A stretch of DNA of 44,244 nt from an uncultured Oscillospiraceae bacterium (GTDB lineage Bacteria; Bacillota; Clostridia; Oscillospirales; Oscillospiraceae): contig CAKTQM010000013.1 in NCBI GenBank assembly GCA_934597125.1, positions 1 to 44,244 of the forward strand, in the 5' to 3' direction. Both the position numbers and the translations under genes were made by a program. Numbering within the stretch: position 1 is the first letter of the stretch; each line of letters begins with the position of its first letter. Under the pieces are notes generated by a model, which was not told where the DNA came from, ran no database searches, and saw only the letters and a list, made by a program, of their open reading frames with translations. Below are positions 1 to 6,957 of this stretch, one piece after another.

Positions 1-45
1 AAGGTACAAAAAAGGTACGAAAATGGCACTTTATTTACGGAATCT

Positions 46-1221
46 TTATAAGAAGTACTGTTGCATCAAGCTATCAAACAGCAGTTGTGTTTCATCCAGA
101 GCTTTCTGCACAGCAACTTTTGATTTGTCGATCTGTTCAACAAGAGAAATAAAAGTCTCTTGTTCATTCCGCGGAGGGCAGAGAATATCAAATTCACTAA
201 TTTGATTCAGATGTAAATCGGGTACTCCGATTCCTTTAATTCTGCTATCCGCCTGTCGTTTAATATATGGCATATTCATGGACAGTGCAAGAAATCTGGA
301 GTTTATTTCATCATGTTTCGGCTTAATTAAACAAACACTAACATAAAGACAAAACTTGATATCGGTATCCACATAAGCGGGTATCCCATATGTTGCACCA
401 ACTTTTGTGTAAAGAACATCTCCTCGTTCTGGATGTGTCGACTTTATCATCTTTTGATAGGCTTCCTCGGATACAAACTTGCAACCGTCAAAATTGATAG
501 TACCTTTGTTAATATTTACAACCGAGAGAAACGGCTTCCCCGTCTCAGTATATACCGGTTTTACATGAACGCCATCCGATATTTTCGCTGTCAATTCTCT
601 AAGTTTTCGTTTTTCGTATCCTTTTAGATTTGTTACAGGATCCCCAAACATCTCAACAAACCGGGCTTTGACAAGCTCGTCCAGCTTTTGGAGCTGCTGC
701 TGGCGTGCTTCAATAATAGAACATAAAGTATCAAGCAAAGATATTATATGATCTTGTTCTTCTATCGGTGGCAACTTGAAACGCATACGTCTTAATTGGT
801 TCATTTTGATGCTCTTGAACGTGCTACCCGAACTATTTTGATTAAGAAAATCAAGTGTATCCTGCTGTTTAAAAATATAATAAAAATACTTCTGCCGGAC
901 TATTTCTGTATTAAGTGTAAAAGCAAATACAGATTCGTTGATGTCCCACCCTTCTGGATCTTCTGGAATAATATACATATCCCCCATCCGACCTATTGAG
1001 CAAAATAGAATATCACCTTTTTTTATTTGTGAACGTTTATGAATTAGTTTTATCGCATCATCATCCACGACATCAGTGTTGTCATCAATCACAATATTGT
1101 TATTACGGATATTTTTGATTGTTATATACTTATTAGTTCCTTGGCCTAATCTAAAATTTGTTCTTGGGTTTAATCCCGTTCTTGCAAAAAGGACAACTTC
1201 ATCAAAGCTTCTAATTATCAT
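46..1221 (-). CDS. hsdS: Type I restriction-modification specificity subunit HsdS
   Basis: This 391-residue protein is the DNA-recognition subunit of a type I restriction-modification complex. It sets the bipartite target sequence bound by the HsdM/HsdR assembly. Two target-recognition halves are visible. The first spans about residues 1-150 and ends in a LPPIEEQ block. The second spans about 205-355 and ends in CPPRNEQ. Each is followed by a helical spacer, and the central spacer carries ELVKARFVEMFGDP, typical of HsdS. It is the last gene visible in a minus-strand operon after hsdM and a small membrane protein. The coding sequence is clearly more AT-rich than hsdM, suggesting replacement of this target-specifying part by recombination. 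The ribosome-binding site is weak, so translation may depend on coupling to the gene ahead. No hsdR lies in the window; it may be to the left. Confidence 0.93.
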   Translation of the reverse strand: MIIRSFDEVVLFARTGLNPRTNFRLGQGTNKYITIKNIRNNNIVIDDNTDVVDDDAIKLIHKRSQIKKGDILFCSIGRMGDMYIIPEDPEGWDINESVFAFTLNTEIVRQKYFYYIFKQQDTLDFLNQNSSGSTFKSIKMNQLRRMRFKLPPIEEQDHIISLLDTLCSIIEARQQQLQKLDELVKARFVEMFGDPVTNLKGYEKRKLRELTAKISDGVHVKPVYTETGKPFLSVVNINKGTINFDGCKFVSEEAYQKMIKSTHPERGDVLYTKVGATYGIPAYVDTDIKFCLYVSVCLIKPKHDEINSRFLALSMNMPYIKRQADSRIKGIGVPDLHLNQISEFDILCPPRNEQETFISLVEQIDKSKVAVQKALDETQLLFDSLMQQYFL

Positions 1222-1224
1222 CTT

Positions 1225-1458
1225 TTATACCCATAGATCCTGCCAGAATAAGCCTACAACTTGTAATATTCCGCCTATAATTATTAGAATTACTCCTATG
1301 ATAACTCTCCGTTTTTCCTTAGGAAATTCCAAGGGCCTATTTACATACTCGTCGCAAGTACCTACATATTTTGTGCTCGTTGTAAAAGTTGTCCAAAGAG
1401 TAAGCACCGTACCAAAAACAGACAGCAGTATTCCAATAGCCGAAAGTACTTTATCCAT
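1225..1458 (-). CDS. Small two-TM membrane protein inside the hsd operon
   Basis: A 77-residue protein of unknown family. Two hydrophobic stretches, about residues 5-27 and 52-72, should form a transmembrane hairpin. The loop between them is polar and contains one Cys. The ATG overlaps the hsdM stop codon as TGATG, and its stop lies three bases before the hsdS start, so it is almost certainly co-transcribed and translationally coupled. Its AT-rich composition matches hsdS rather than hsdM. A membrane protein between hsdM and hsdS is not part of a standard type I system. It could be a passenger, an immunity or anchoring factor, or a by-product of a recombined cassette. No function is assigned. 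Confidence 0.65.
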   Translation of the reverse strand: MDKVLSAIGILLSVFGTVLTLWTTFTTSTKYVGTCDEYVNRPLEFPKEKRRVIIGVILIIIGGILQVVGLFWQDLWV

Positions 1459-2960
1459 CACAGTTCCAACATCCTTTCCAATTTATCCATTTCCTCGCTG
1501 ATCTGCATCTCCAGCTCCCGCAGCTCCGCCATGATCTGGCTGGTGGGCGGGTACTCCACGGGCTTATACTCCGTTTTCTTATACTTGTTGATGGACAGGT
1601 CATAGCCGTTCTCCACGATCTCCGCCTTGGGCACGAAGAAGGAACGCTCCGTGCGCTGGCGGTCTTTCTCCGCCTCCAGATCATGGAATCGGGCAATAAT
1701 GTCCGGAATGTCATTCTCCTGCACGGGACTGCGCTTGTCGTCCAGCGAGAAGCCGTCGGCCTGCATATCATAAAACCACACGTTATCCGTGCCGCCGTGG
1801 CCGGTTTTGGTGAAGATCAGCACAGCGGTGGACACCCCCGCATAGGGCTTGAACACGCCGGAGGGCATGGAGATCACGGCCTCCAGCCGGTTGCCGTCCA
1901 CCAGCTCCCTGCGGATGGCCTTGTGGGCTGTGGACGAGCCGAACAGCACGCCGTCCGGCACGATGCAGGCGCAGCGCCCGCCGACGCGCAGCATCCGCAG
2001 GAACAGGGCCAAAAACAACAGCTCGGTTTTCTTAGTTTTGCAGACCTTCAGCAGATCAGTGGACACGATATCCGCGTCCAGACTGCCCTTGAAGGGCGGA
2101 TTGGCCAGGATCAGGGAGTACTTGTCCTTGTCCGGATTCTGGTCGGACAGGCTATCACGGTACTCGATAAAAGGATTGTCGATGCCGTGGGTCATCATGT
2201 TCATGGCCCCGATGCGAAGCATGGTGCGATCCATGTCGTAGCCGAAGAACATATGGCTCATGTAGTGATCCTTCTTCTGGCGGTTGAAGAAGATCTCCTC
2301 CTTGCGGCGTTCTTTCAGGTATTCGCCCGCCGTCACCAGAAAGCCGGAAGTACCGCAAGCTGGGTCGCAGATGATATCGTCGGCCTTCGGGTCCATCAGC
2401 TCCACCATCATGCGGATGATGTGCCGCGGCGTGCGGAACTGGCCGTTCCGGCCGGACTGGCTGATCTTGCTGAGCAGGTATTCGTAGGTATCGCCCCGCA
2501 CATCCGCCGCTTGCGATTCGCTCATCAGGCGGTAAATCTCATCCAGCGCGTCCACCACCTTGGAGAGTAGCAGCGGCGTGGGCAGCATGAAGATCGCGTC
2601 GTCCATGTACTTAGAATAGGCGCTGTTCTTGTCGCTGTGGAGGTTCTTGATGAAGGGAAACACCCAGTCCTGCACGACGGCGTACATTTTCGCGGCGGGG
2701 AAATCATGGAGCACGCTCCACTTGAGCTGCTGGCCGTCGATGGTGCGGTCGCCTACTTGCACCTCGCCCGCGAAGATGCTCTGATACGGCAGGCCCAGCA
2801 TATCCGCCTCTTTGGCCCGGAGGTTATCGGAATCATCCAGATCGTGGATGAACATCAGATAAGTGATCTGCTCGATGACACTCAGTGGGTTCACAAGGCC
2901 GCCCGCCGCAAAAGTATCCCAAAGGCTGTCGATTTTGTTTTTCAGTTCGCCTGTAATCAT
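1458..2960 (-). CDS. hsdM: Type I restriction-modification N6-adenine methyltransferase HsdM
   Basis: This 500-residue DNA adenine methyltransferase is the modification subunit of a type I system. It transfers methyl groups from S-adenosylmethionine to adenine N6 at sites chosen by HsdS. The N-terminal helical domain covers about residues 1-150. It is followed by QFRTPRHI (174-181), the SAM-binding motif DPACGTSGFLV (199-209) and the catalytic NPPF (287-290). The C-terminal tail contains the helical contact region for HsdS. The start has an AAGGGAA ribosome-binding site eight bases upstream. It lies 18 bases after the fic stop and overlaps the next small gene, so it is mid-operon. The body is GC-rich, but the last few codons shift toward the AT-rich style of the following genes. 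Length and motifs fit an intact enzyme. Confidence 0.96.
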   Translation of the reverse strand: MITGELKNKIDSLWDTFAAGGLVNPLSVIEQITYLMFIHDLDDSDNLRAKEADMLGLPYQSIFAGEVQVGDRTIDGQQLKWSVLHDFPAAKMYAVVQDWVFPFIKNLHSDKNSAYSKYMDDAIFMLPTPLLLSKVVDALDEIYRLMSESQAADVRGDTYEYLLSKISQSGRNGQFRTPRHIIRMMVELMDPKADDIICDPACGTSGFLVTAGEYLKERRKEEIFFNRQKKDHYMSHMFFGYDMDRTMLRIGAMNMMTHGIDNPFIEYRDSLSDQNPDKDKYSLILANPPFKGSLDADIVSTDLLKVCKTKKTELLFLALFLRMLRVGGRCACIVPDGVLFGSSTAHKAIRRELVDGNRLEAVISMPSGVFKPYAGVSTAVLIFTKTGHGGTDNVWFYDMQADGFSLDDKRSPVQENDIPDIIARFHDLEAEKDRQRTERSFFVPKAEIVENGYDLSINKYKKTEYKPVEYPPTSQIMAELRELEMQISEEMDKLERMLEL

Positions 2961-2978
2961 AGTACTATTCCCTTTTCT

Positions 2979-3587
2979 TTATAGTTCTTCCGCCTTGAAC
3001 GTCGTATATCCCTCGTAATAATAGCTGTGGTCGATGCCCTTCATAAAGACCTCGCGGCTGTTCACGTCGTCGGTAAGGGCGTCTTTCAGCAGCACCTTGA
3101 TCTCCACATCTTTGATAGGGCTGCGCTCCATGGCAAGGAGATAATCCTCCTTGTCCACTCTGCTCCAGTCCACCACCTGACCGATGCCGCTTTTCAGCAT
3201 CAGGTCAAGCCAGATGCGTGTACTGCGGCCGTTGCCCTCGCGGAATGGATGGGCGACATTCATCTCCACATACTTCTCGATGATCTCGTCATAGGTGGAC
3301 TGCGGCATCTTGTCGATGTTGGCCAGCGCCGCCTCCAGATAGATCAGCGGTGCAAAGCGAAAATTCCCCTTTGCCAGATTCACCGTGCGAAGCTGCCCCG
3401 CAAAGTCGTAGATATCCTCAAACAGCGCCTTGTGGATTGCTTGCAGGGATGCAAACTTCCCTGGCTCCAGCTTGTCCAGTGTGCCGCTTTCAAAGAGTTC
3501 AACTGCCTTCTTTTTGCTGATACGCTCCTCCTCCTCGCGGGCAAGCTCGGCGGAGCTAGTGATGTCTAATTTATTTTCAAGAGCCAT
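2979..3587 (-). CDS. Fic-domain protein adenylyltransferase
   Basis: A 202-residue Fic protein. Fic enzymes usually transfer AMP from ATP to a hydroxyl side chain of a target protein. The signature [12 protein letters not shown] at residues 113-124 is complete, with catalytic His and the phosphate-binding GNGR loop. Near the C-terminus, SYYYEG (188-193) fits the (S/T)xxxE(G/N) inhibitory-helix motif, pointing to a class III, self-inhibited Fic. The ATG at 3587 is chosen because GGGAGAAG lies just upstream; the longer reading frame upstream has no such site and would overlap HepT. It sits 13 bases after hepT and 18 before hsdM, so all three appear to be one transcript. Fic genes often accompany type I systems, but the target here is unknown. 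Confidence 0.9.
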   Translation of the reverse strand: MALENKLDITSSAELAREEEERISKKKAVELFESGTLDKLEPGKFASLQAIHKALFEDIYDFAGQLRTVNLAKGNFRFAPLIYLEAALANIDKMPQSTYDEIIEKYVEMNVAHPFREGNGRSTRIWLDLMLKSGIGQVVDWSRVDKEDYLLAMERSPIKDVEIKVLLKDALTDDVNSREVFMKGIDHSYYYEGYTTFKAEEL

Positions 3588-3600
3588 ACTTTCTTCTCCC

Positions 3601-4005
3601 TTAAAGCGTCTCCAAAATCGATCCATATCTGGTGCAAATGCTGTGTTCCAATTCATCAAAAGCCGGAATAAAACGATCAATGATTTCCTGTGCTAATGCG
3701 TTTGCAGCATTGCCATCGTAAATATGCGCCATATTATTGCGCTGCGACAGCATATCCAACCACACATCTTCTTGAATACAGGGATAATACTGATACGCCT
3801 GCTTAATGATCTCGCGCGGAGAACCAGTTCGCGCTGCCTCTACGCCCTCATAGGCCAGCAATTCTTTTAGAACCTTCCAAGCAAGCTCAAACTGAATGGC
3901 GAATTTATCAATAATGCCGCTCACAATAAATTCATTTGACCGGTCTTGTTGATTAGAGAGACGCAGAACGGCCAAATTCTTACGGTAATTTTCAAACTTC
4001 TTCAT
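3601..4005 (-). CDS. HepT-like HEPN toxin (nucleotidyltransferase substrate-binding protein)
   Basis: A 134-residue all-helical protein of the HI0074/HepT family, the HEPN partner of minimal nucleotidyltransferases. HepT proteins are RNases in type VII-like toxin-antitoxin pairs. The motif RNNMAHIY at residues 89-96 fits RX4HXY. The Arg and His are the RNase residues, and the Tyr is the residue that the MntA partner adenylylates in characterised pairs. Its start lies inside the end of the upstream nucleotidyltransferase gene (14-base overlap), as expected for a coupled toxin-antitoxin pair. The family assignment is strong; toxicity and target RNA are inference. Confidence 0.88.
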   Translation of the reverse strand: MKKFENYRKNLAVLRLSNQQDRSNEFIVSGIIDKFAIQFELAWKVLKELLAYEGVEAARTGSPREIIKQAYQYYPCIQEDVWLDMLSQRNNMAHIYDGNAANALAQEIIDRFIPAFDELEHSICTRYGSILETL

Positions 4006-4489
4006 AGAGCAATACTCCTTCTGTATTGATAGCTTTCTTCAGTTCAGGTGATAAGTCAGATGCTAAATTCACTACGTCAAAGGTCAGCAGCGTGTGGGTT
4101 TCCTCCTCTACATCTACGCGAAATTGAGAAATATTTCCGCCCTGCAGCGCTAAATCAATGTCACTTGTCCGTTGAAATGTCCCCCTTGCCCGCGAACCAA
4201 AGAGAATCACTTTCTTAACGTCATGCTGCTTTGCTAAATCGCAGATTTGCTGTACAACGAGTGGAGTTATTCCGCTTTTTTCTATACTGTCTTTTTTTCC
4301 TTGTGTCGCCTTTACATACTTCCCGCTCCGTACCCTTGCGTCCTTGGGCTTCTCGGCGTCTGCGGGGATGGCCCAGACGTAGCCGATGCGAATCGCGCCG
4401 GGGATACGTTCTTCTTTGCAGAGGACTTGAATCCGGCGTTGGGTGATGCCCCACTTCTCTGCTGCCTGTGTGATGGACATATATTCCAT
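3992..4489 (-). CDS. HTH-fused minimal nucleotidyltransferase (MntA-type antitoxin)
   Basis: This protein of about 165 residues has two parts. Residues 1-45 resemble a MerR/excisionase-like winged helix (MSITQAAEKWGITQRRIQ followed by a basic wing). Residues 75-165 form an MNT nucleotidyltransferase domain with GSRARGTFQRTSDID (98-112), the exact GSX10DXD signature. MNT antitoxins neutralise HepT by adenylylating its Tyr. Most are single-domain, so the DNA-binding front end suggests the antitoxin may also autoregulate the operon. Three in-frame ATGs are possible (4495, 4489, 4480). GGAGA directly abuts 4495 and sits six bases before 4489, so 4489 is preferred. It is first in the operon and overlaps hepT by 14 bases. 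Confidence 0.88.
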   Translation of the reverse strand: MEYMSITQAAEKWGITQRRIQVLCKEERIPGAIRIGYVWAIPADAEKPKDARVRSGKYVKATQGKKDSIEKSGITPLVVQQICDLAKQHDVKKVILFGSRARGTFQRTSDIDLALQGGNISQFRVDVEEETHTLLTFDVVNLASDLSPELKKAINTEGVLLYEEV

Positions 4490-4521
4490 GGACATTCTCC
4501 TTATCTCGAAATAGCAAAAAG

Positions 4522-4546
4522 CAGCCCTGCGGAAAGCACAGGACTG
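4522..4546 (-). terminator. Terminator-like leader hairpin before the MNT-HepT-Fic-Hsd operon
   Basis: On the minus strand, CAGTCCTGTG and CGCAGGGCTG form a ten-pair stem with two G-U pairs and a five-base loop, followed by CTTTTTGC. It lies between the operon promoter and the first start codon, about 33 bases before the ATG. That is where an attenuator would sit. No leader ATG was seen between promoter and hairpin. Alternatively it is a leftover terminator from an earlier arrangement. Confidence 0.5.
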
Positions 4547-4596
4547 TTGGATAGCGCGGCTGGTGATTGGCCCTGTCGCAGTTTTTTACTGTAAAT

Positions 4597-4625
4597 ATTA
4601 TATACCTTTCTGCGAATAAAGTCAA
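4597..4625 (-). promoter_or_regulatory. Sigma-A promoter of the MNT-HepT-Fic-Hsd operon
   Basis: On the minus strand, TTGACT (4625-4620), a 17-base spacer and TATAAT (4602-4597) form a near-consensus housekeeping promoter. Transcription should start near 4590, giving a leader of about 100 bases that includes the hairpin at 4522-4546. Confidence 0.75.
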
Positions 4626-4650
4626 ACAAACTGTGCCTTTCTATACATGA

Positions 4651-4812
4651 AATTTGCACCTGAACGGGATTTTCCCGTTTAGGTGCAAATTATTGATATT
4701 GCGATAGCGGGGGTATTAGGGGATATCCCCTTAACAAGCGCATTTTGCTGTCAAAATGCTATGCTTGCGGGAACAGATTCCGTATCGCATTCGCAATACG
4801 GAATCTGCTCCC
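4651..4812. repeat. Cluster of four palindromes, candidate oriT or relaxase-binding region
   Basis: Four inverted repeats lie almost end to end. (a) 4651-4668 with 4674-4691, 18-base arms, one G-T pair, five-base loop. (b) 4719-4730, the perfect 12-base palindrome GGGGATATCCCC. (c) 4740-4747 with 4752-4759, GCATTTTG/CAAAATGC, flanked by CAAG and CTTG. (d) 4769-4785 with 4796-4812, 17-base arms with one mismatch. Together with the adjacent RHH gene, this density recalls transfer-origin regions of clostridial mobilizable elements. No relaxase gene lies in the window, so the assignment is tentative. The 4496-4869 gap holds only these repeats and the defence-operon promoter and leader. Confidence 0.5.
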
Positions 4813-4869
4813 CATACGGCGGAAGCTTCTGCGCCTTTATGGCGGCTGATCGTGCAAAACTCGCCTTTT

Positions 4870-5043
4870 CTATTTTTCTTTTTTGGCTCCCTCACGGAGC
4901 CACGAAGCGTACAGTATCATCCGAAGATAAGCTGACCGACCTAATCCGCTGGCCTGTGCCGCGTCGTCCAAACGCCTGTATTCTGCCTCTGTCAGCCGAA
5001 GGTTGACTTGTTTGCTTCTGATCTTATTCTCTTTCATAATCAT
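4870..5043 (-). CDS. Ribbon-helix-helix protein, MobC/CopG-like
   Basis: A 57-residue basic protein. KQVNLRLTEAEYRRLDDAAQ followed by a second helix (GLGRSAYLRMILY) matches the beta-helix-helix layout of CopG/Arc and of MobC-type relaxosome accessory proteins. Such proteins bind DNA as dimers near oriT or in plasmid control regions. The start at 5043 has AAGGA five bases upstream; the ATG at 5037 is the alternative, and no better site supports the longer frame to 5079. It lies next to the palindrome cluster at 4651-4812, a possible binding target. It could equally be a small repressor of the element. Confidence 0.7.
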   Translation of the reverse strand: MIMKENKIRSKQVNLRLTEAEYRRLDDAAQASGLGRSAYLRMILYASWLREGAKKEK

Positions 5044-5169
5044 TCCGTCCTTTCCTGTCACAATCAGTTTCTTAACCAATCAGTTTTATTCTCTCTGTCT
5101 TATTGAACGCCGAAAACCGGCGCTCTGGCGACGCTGAATATCGGCGTATCAGAGTACCGAAATTCAGGA

Positions 5170-5517
5170 TCACATCTCACGGGCAAATGGCTGCGGGTAT
5201 AGTCGGGAAGGCTTTCCAAGGCCCTGCCGCCTGCGATCCAACAGGCCATAATCCTCCAGCGAAGCCAGAAGCTTTTTCGCCTTGCCGTGGGCGCAGTTGA
5301 GGCTTCGCATGATCGTCTCTATGCTGAAATAGATATAGGTGTTTCCCTCGCGATCTCTCCAAAAATTCCGGTCGGAAAGCGTCATTCTGTCTACCAGCAT
5401 GCCGTAAAGCAGCTTTGCTTCACACGGCAAGTCTTGGTAGAAGATATGCGTAAATAGCAGCTTGGGAACGCGATAGAACGCATAGGTCTCGGATTCTGAT
5501 TTGTAAAAATAGTCCAT
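5170..5517 (-). CDS. RepA-like replication initiator N-terminal domain, short form
   Basis: A 115-residue protein matching the N-terminal winged-helix domain of RepA_N initiators found on plasmids and integrative elements. It starts MDYFYKSESETYAFYRVPK and continues through LFTHIFYQDLPCEAKLLYGML to a second helix-turn-helix-like part (IETIMRSLNCAHGKAKKLLASLED). Family members are usually clearly longer; here the protein stops soon after the DNA-binding domain, so it is either a truncated initiator or a stand-alone DNA-binding form. ATG 5517 is chosen because GAGGAG lies seven bases upstream. It sits between the TnpV-like gene and the RHH gene on the same strand. Confidence 0.75.
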   Translation of the reverse strand: MDYFYKSESETYAFYRVPKLLFTHIFYQDLPCEAKLLYGMLVDRMTLSDRNFWRDREGNTYIYFSIETIMRSLNCAHGKAKKLLASLEDYGLLDRRRQGLGKPSRLYPQPFAREM

Positions 5518-5587
5518 TTTATGCTCCTCTGCAAAAAAATAGCGGAGACAGGCCACTTGACCTGTCTCCGTTTGCTGATGTGGTTTC

Positions 5588-5857
5588 TCATGATATATCC
5601 CGCATGATCTCAAGTGCCGCGCTTTTGATGTTGTTCATCGCGCCGACCCACGCCATAGGATCACGCGCTTTCAAGTCCTCGTCAATGTCCTGTGCTTCCG
5701 CCATCTGCCGAATAATGAATCTTAGTTGCTCTTCCTCGCTGGCATCCGGCTCTGGCGGCACCAGCAGACACGGGTAATACTGCTCACCGCGCAGCTCATA
5801 ATAAATTCCATTCCGGCAGATGGTCTGTGGTAAGGACCCCTGTATTCTTTCGCTCAT
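5588..5857 (-). CDS. TnpV-like small protein of the mobile element
   Basis: An 89-residue protein. Its last 45 residues (RFIIRQMAEAQDIDEDLKA then PMAWVGAMNNIKSAALEI) resemble the C-terminal part of TnpV-family proteins of Tn4451-like clostridial elements. The front (NGIYYELRGEQYYPCLL) resembles their usual N-terminus. The middle block common in longer TnpV proteins appears to be missing. AGGAGG eight bases ahead of ATG 5857 decides the start over the overlapping GTG at 5866. Its role is unknown; it marks the segment as mobile DNA. The family call rests on recalled similarity. Confidence 0.55.
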   Translation of the reverse strand: MSERIQGSLPQTICRNGIYYELRGEQYYPCLLVPPEPDASEEEQLRFIIRQMAEAQDIDEDLKARDPMAWVGAMNNIKSAALEIMRDIS

Positions 5858-5916
5858 GTGATGCACCTCCTGCGGCTATTTTACAGGGCCTGTCCGTATA
5901 ACACCAGTGTACGAAA

Positions 5917-6759
5917 TCACCGCTCTCCCCTGTTCCTCGTCCGGTAGCGGGTCTCCAGAAGCTTGAGAATTTCCCGCTCCATCTGCCGGGCGGAGTAATT
6001 GCGTGGGAAATACTTTCGCAGAGACTCCGTTTTGATTCGCACCTGCTCCTTCTGGTTGGGCTTTTCTTCGGTGAGGATCGCATACAGCGCCTCCGGCGTC
6101 AGCTTGGCTTCACGGGACAACTGCTTCATGCGGATGGCTTGCGACAACGACGGCGTGGCGTCTTCCTGTCCGATCAAGTCCCACAGTTCCGCCTGCTCTT
6201 CCTTGGTGAGATAGGACAACTCCACAGCAGGCGAAAAGGCGATGCGGCCATCGTCCACCATTTGCAGCAGCGGCGGGACGAGGTTTGTCAAGCGAATGTA
6301 GCGGCGCACTGTATCGCCACTTATACCTGCTTGTTTTGCGATTTCATCATCACTTCGTAAATTCGCCGCAAGTTGCGGCGAATTTTTTGAAGGTCGCCCC
6401 GCCTGCCTTTTCATCGCCTCCAGCTTCATCTTGTAGGCAAATGCTTTCTCGCTGGGCAGCAGATTCTCCCGTTGTAGGTTGCTGTCTACCATCAGAATCA
6501 CCGCTTCATCATCGCTCATCTCCCGCACCAGCACAGGGACAGTCTTTAGTCCCAGCTTCTGCGCCACCAACCGCCGTCGGTGTCCGCTGACCAACTCGTA
6601 GCGCTCCTCTTTCGGCCGCGCCAGCAGCGGCGATAATACGCCGTGTGTGCGGATACTCTCCATCAGCTCCGACAGGGCGGCATCCTCCCGCACCTGATAG
6701 GGATGGTTCCGGAACGGCACCAGCTTGTCCGGTGGGAGCTGCTGAATGTACTCCTTCAT
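5917..6759 (-). CDS. ParB/Spo0J-family partition or nucleoid protein of the element
   Basis: A 280-residue ParB-family protein. ParB proteins bind parS-like sites, spread using CTP and work with ParA in partitioning; in integrative elements they may also control gene expression. The N-terminal ParB domain holds SGHRRR (58-63) and DSNLQREN (92-99). A central helix-turn-helix covers about residues 138-165 (DDEIAKQAGISGDTVRRYIR). The C-terminal region is basic. The ATG at 6759 is used because GGGAGGTG lies upstream; the longer frame to 6858 has no such site. No parA is visible next to it. The gene lies close to the element's right end. Confidence 0.88.
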   Translation of the reverse strand: MKEYIQQLPPDKLVPFRNHPYQVREDAALSELMESIRTHGVLSPLLARPKEERYELVSGHRRRLVAQKLGLKTVPVLVREMSDDEAVILMVDSNLQRENLLPSEKAFAYKMKLEAMKRQAGRPSKNSPQLAANLRSDDEIAKQAGISGDTVRRYIRLTNLVPPLLQMVDDGRIAFSPAVELSYLTKEEQAELWDLIGQEDATPSLSQAIRMKQLSREAKLTPEALYAILTEEKPNQKEQVRIKTESLRKYFPRNYSARQMEREILKLLETRYRTRNRGER

Positions 6760-6917
6760 TCTGCCGCACCTCCCTCTGGAAGTGCGGCCATCACATCGAT
6801 GCAGTAGTGCTTGCTTACCCCACGGTGCCGGTAGTCCGTAGCAAAGGAACAGAGCCACCCCGCCCTTCGCACATTCGCGTTTTCGCCAATTTTCGCGCCT
6901 TGAAAGCCTTGCGGCAT
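6756..6917 (-). CDS. Possible small ORF overlapping the parB start
   Basis: A possible 53-residue reading frame ends in an ATGA overlap with the parB start, which suggests translational coupling. Its sequence (about MPQGFQGAKIGENANVRRAG at the front, GVSKHYCIDVMAALPEGG near the end) matches nothing I recognise. It does not look like the C-terminus of ParA. The reading frame continues upstream across the element/chromosome junction, so it may be a chance frame. Confidence 0.25.
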   Translation of the reverse strand: MPQGFQGAKIGENANVRRAGWLCSFATDYRHRGVSKHYCIDVMAALPEGGAAE

Positions 6918-6926
6918 AAGGCTTTC
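6902..6926. repeat. Inverted repeat near the right end of the element
   Basis: GAAAGCCTT (6902-6910) and AAGGCTTTC (6918-6926) are perfect nine-base arms around a seven-base loop. They lie about 30 bases inside the cotJC junction. This could be a recombinase accessory site, a terminal repeat or a hairpin of no special role. Confidence 0.4.
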
Positions 6927-6957
6927 CGCGTTTTGTGGCTTTTTCGTTTCCCTAGTC

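Noticed and set aside
4651..4691. Intrinsic terminator
   Set aside because: The 18-base hairpin has no T-run on either side, so termination is less likely than a protein-binding or transfer role.
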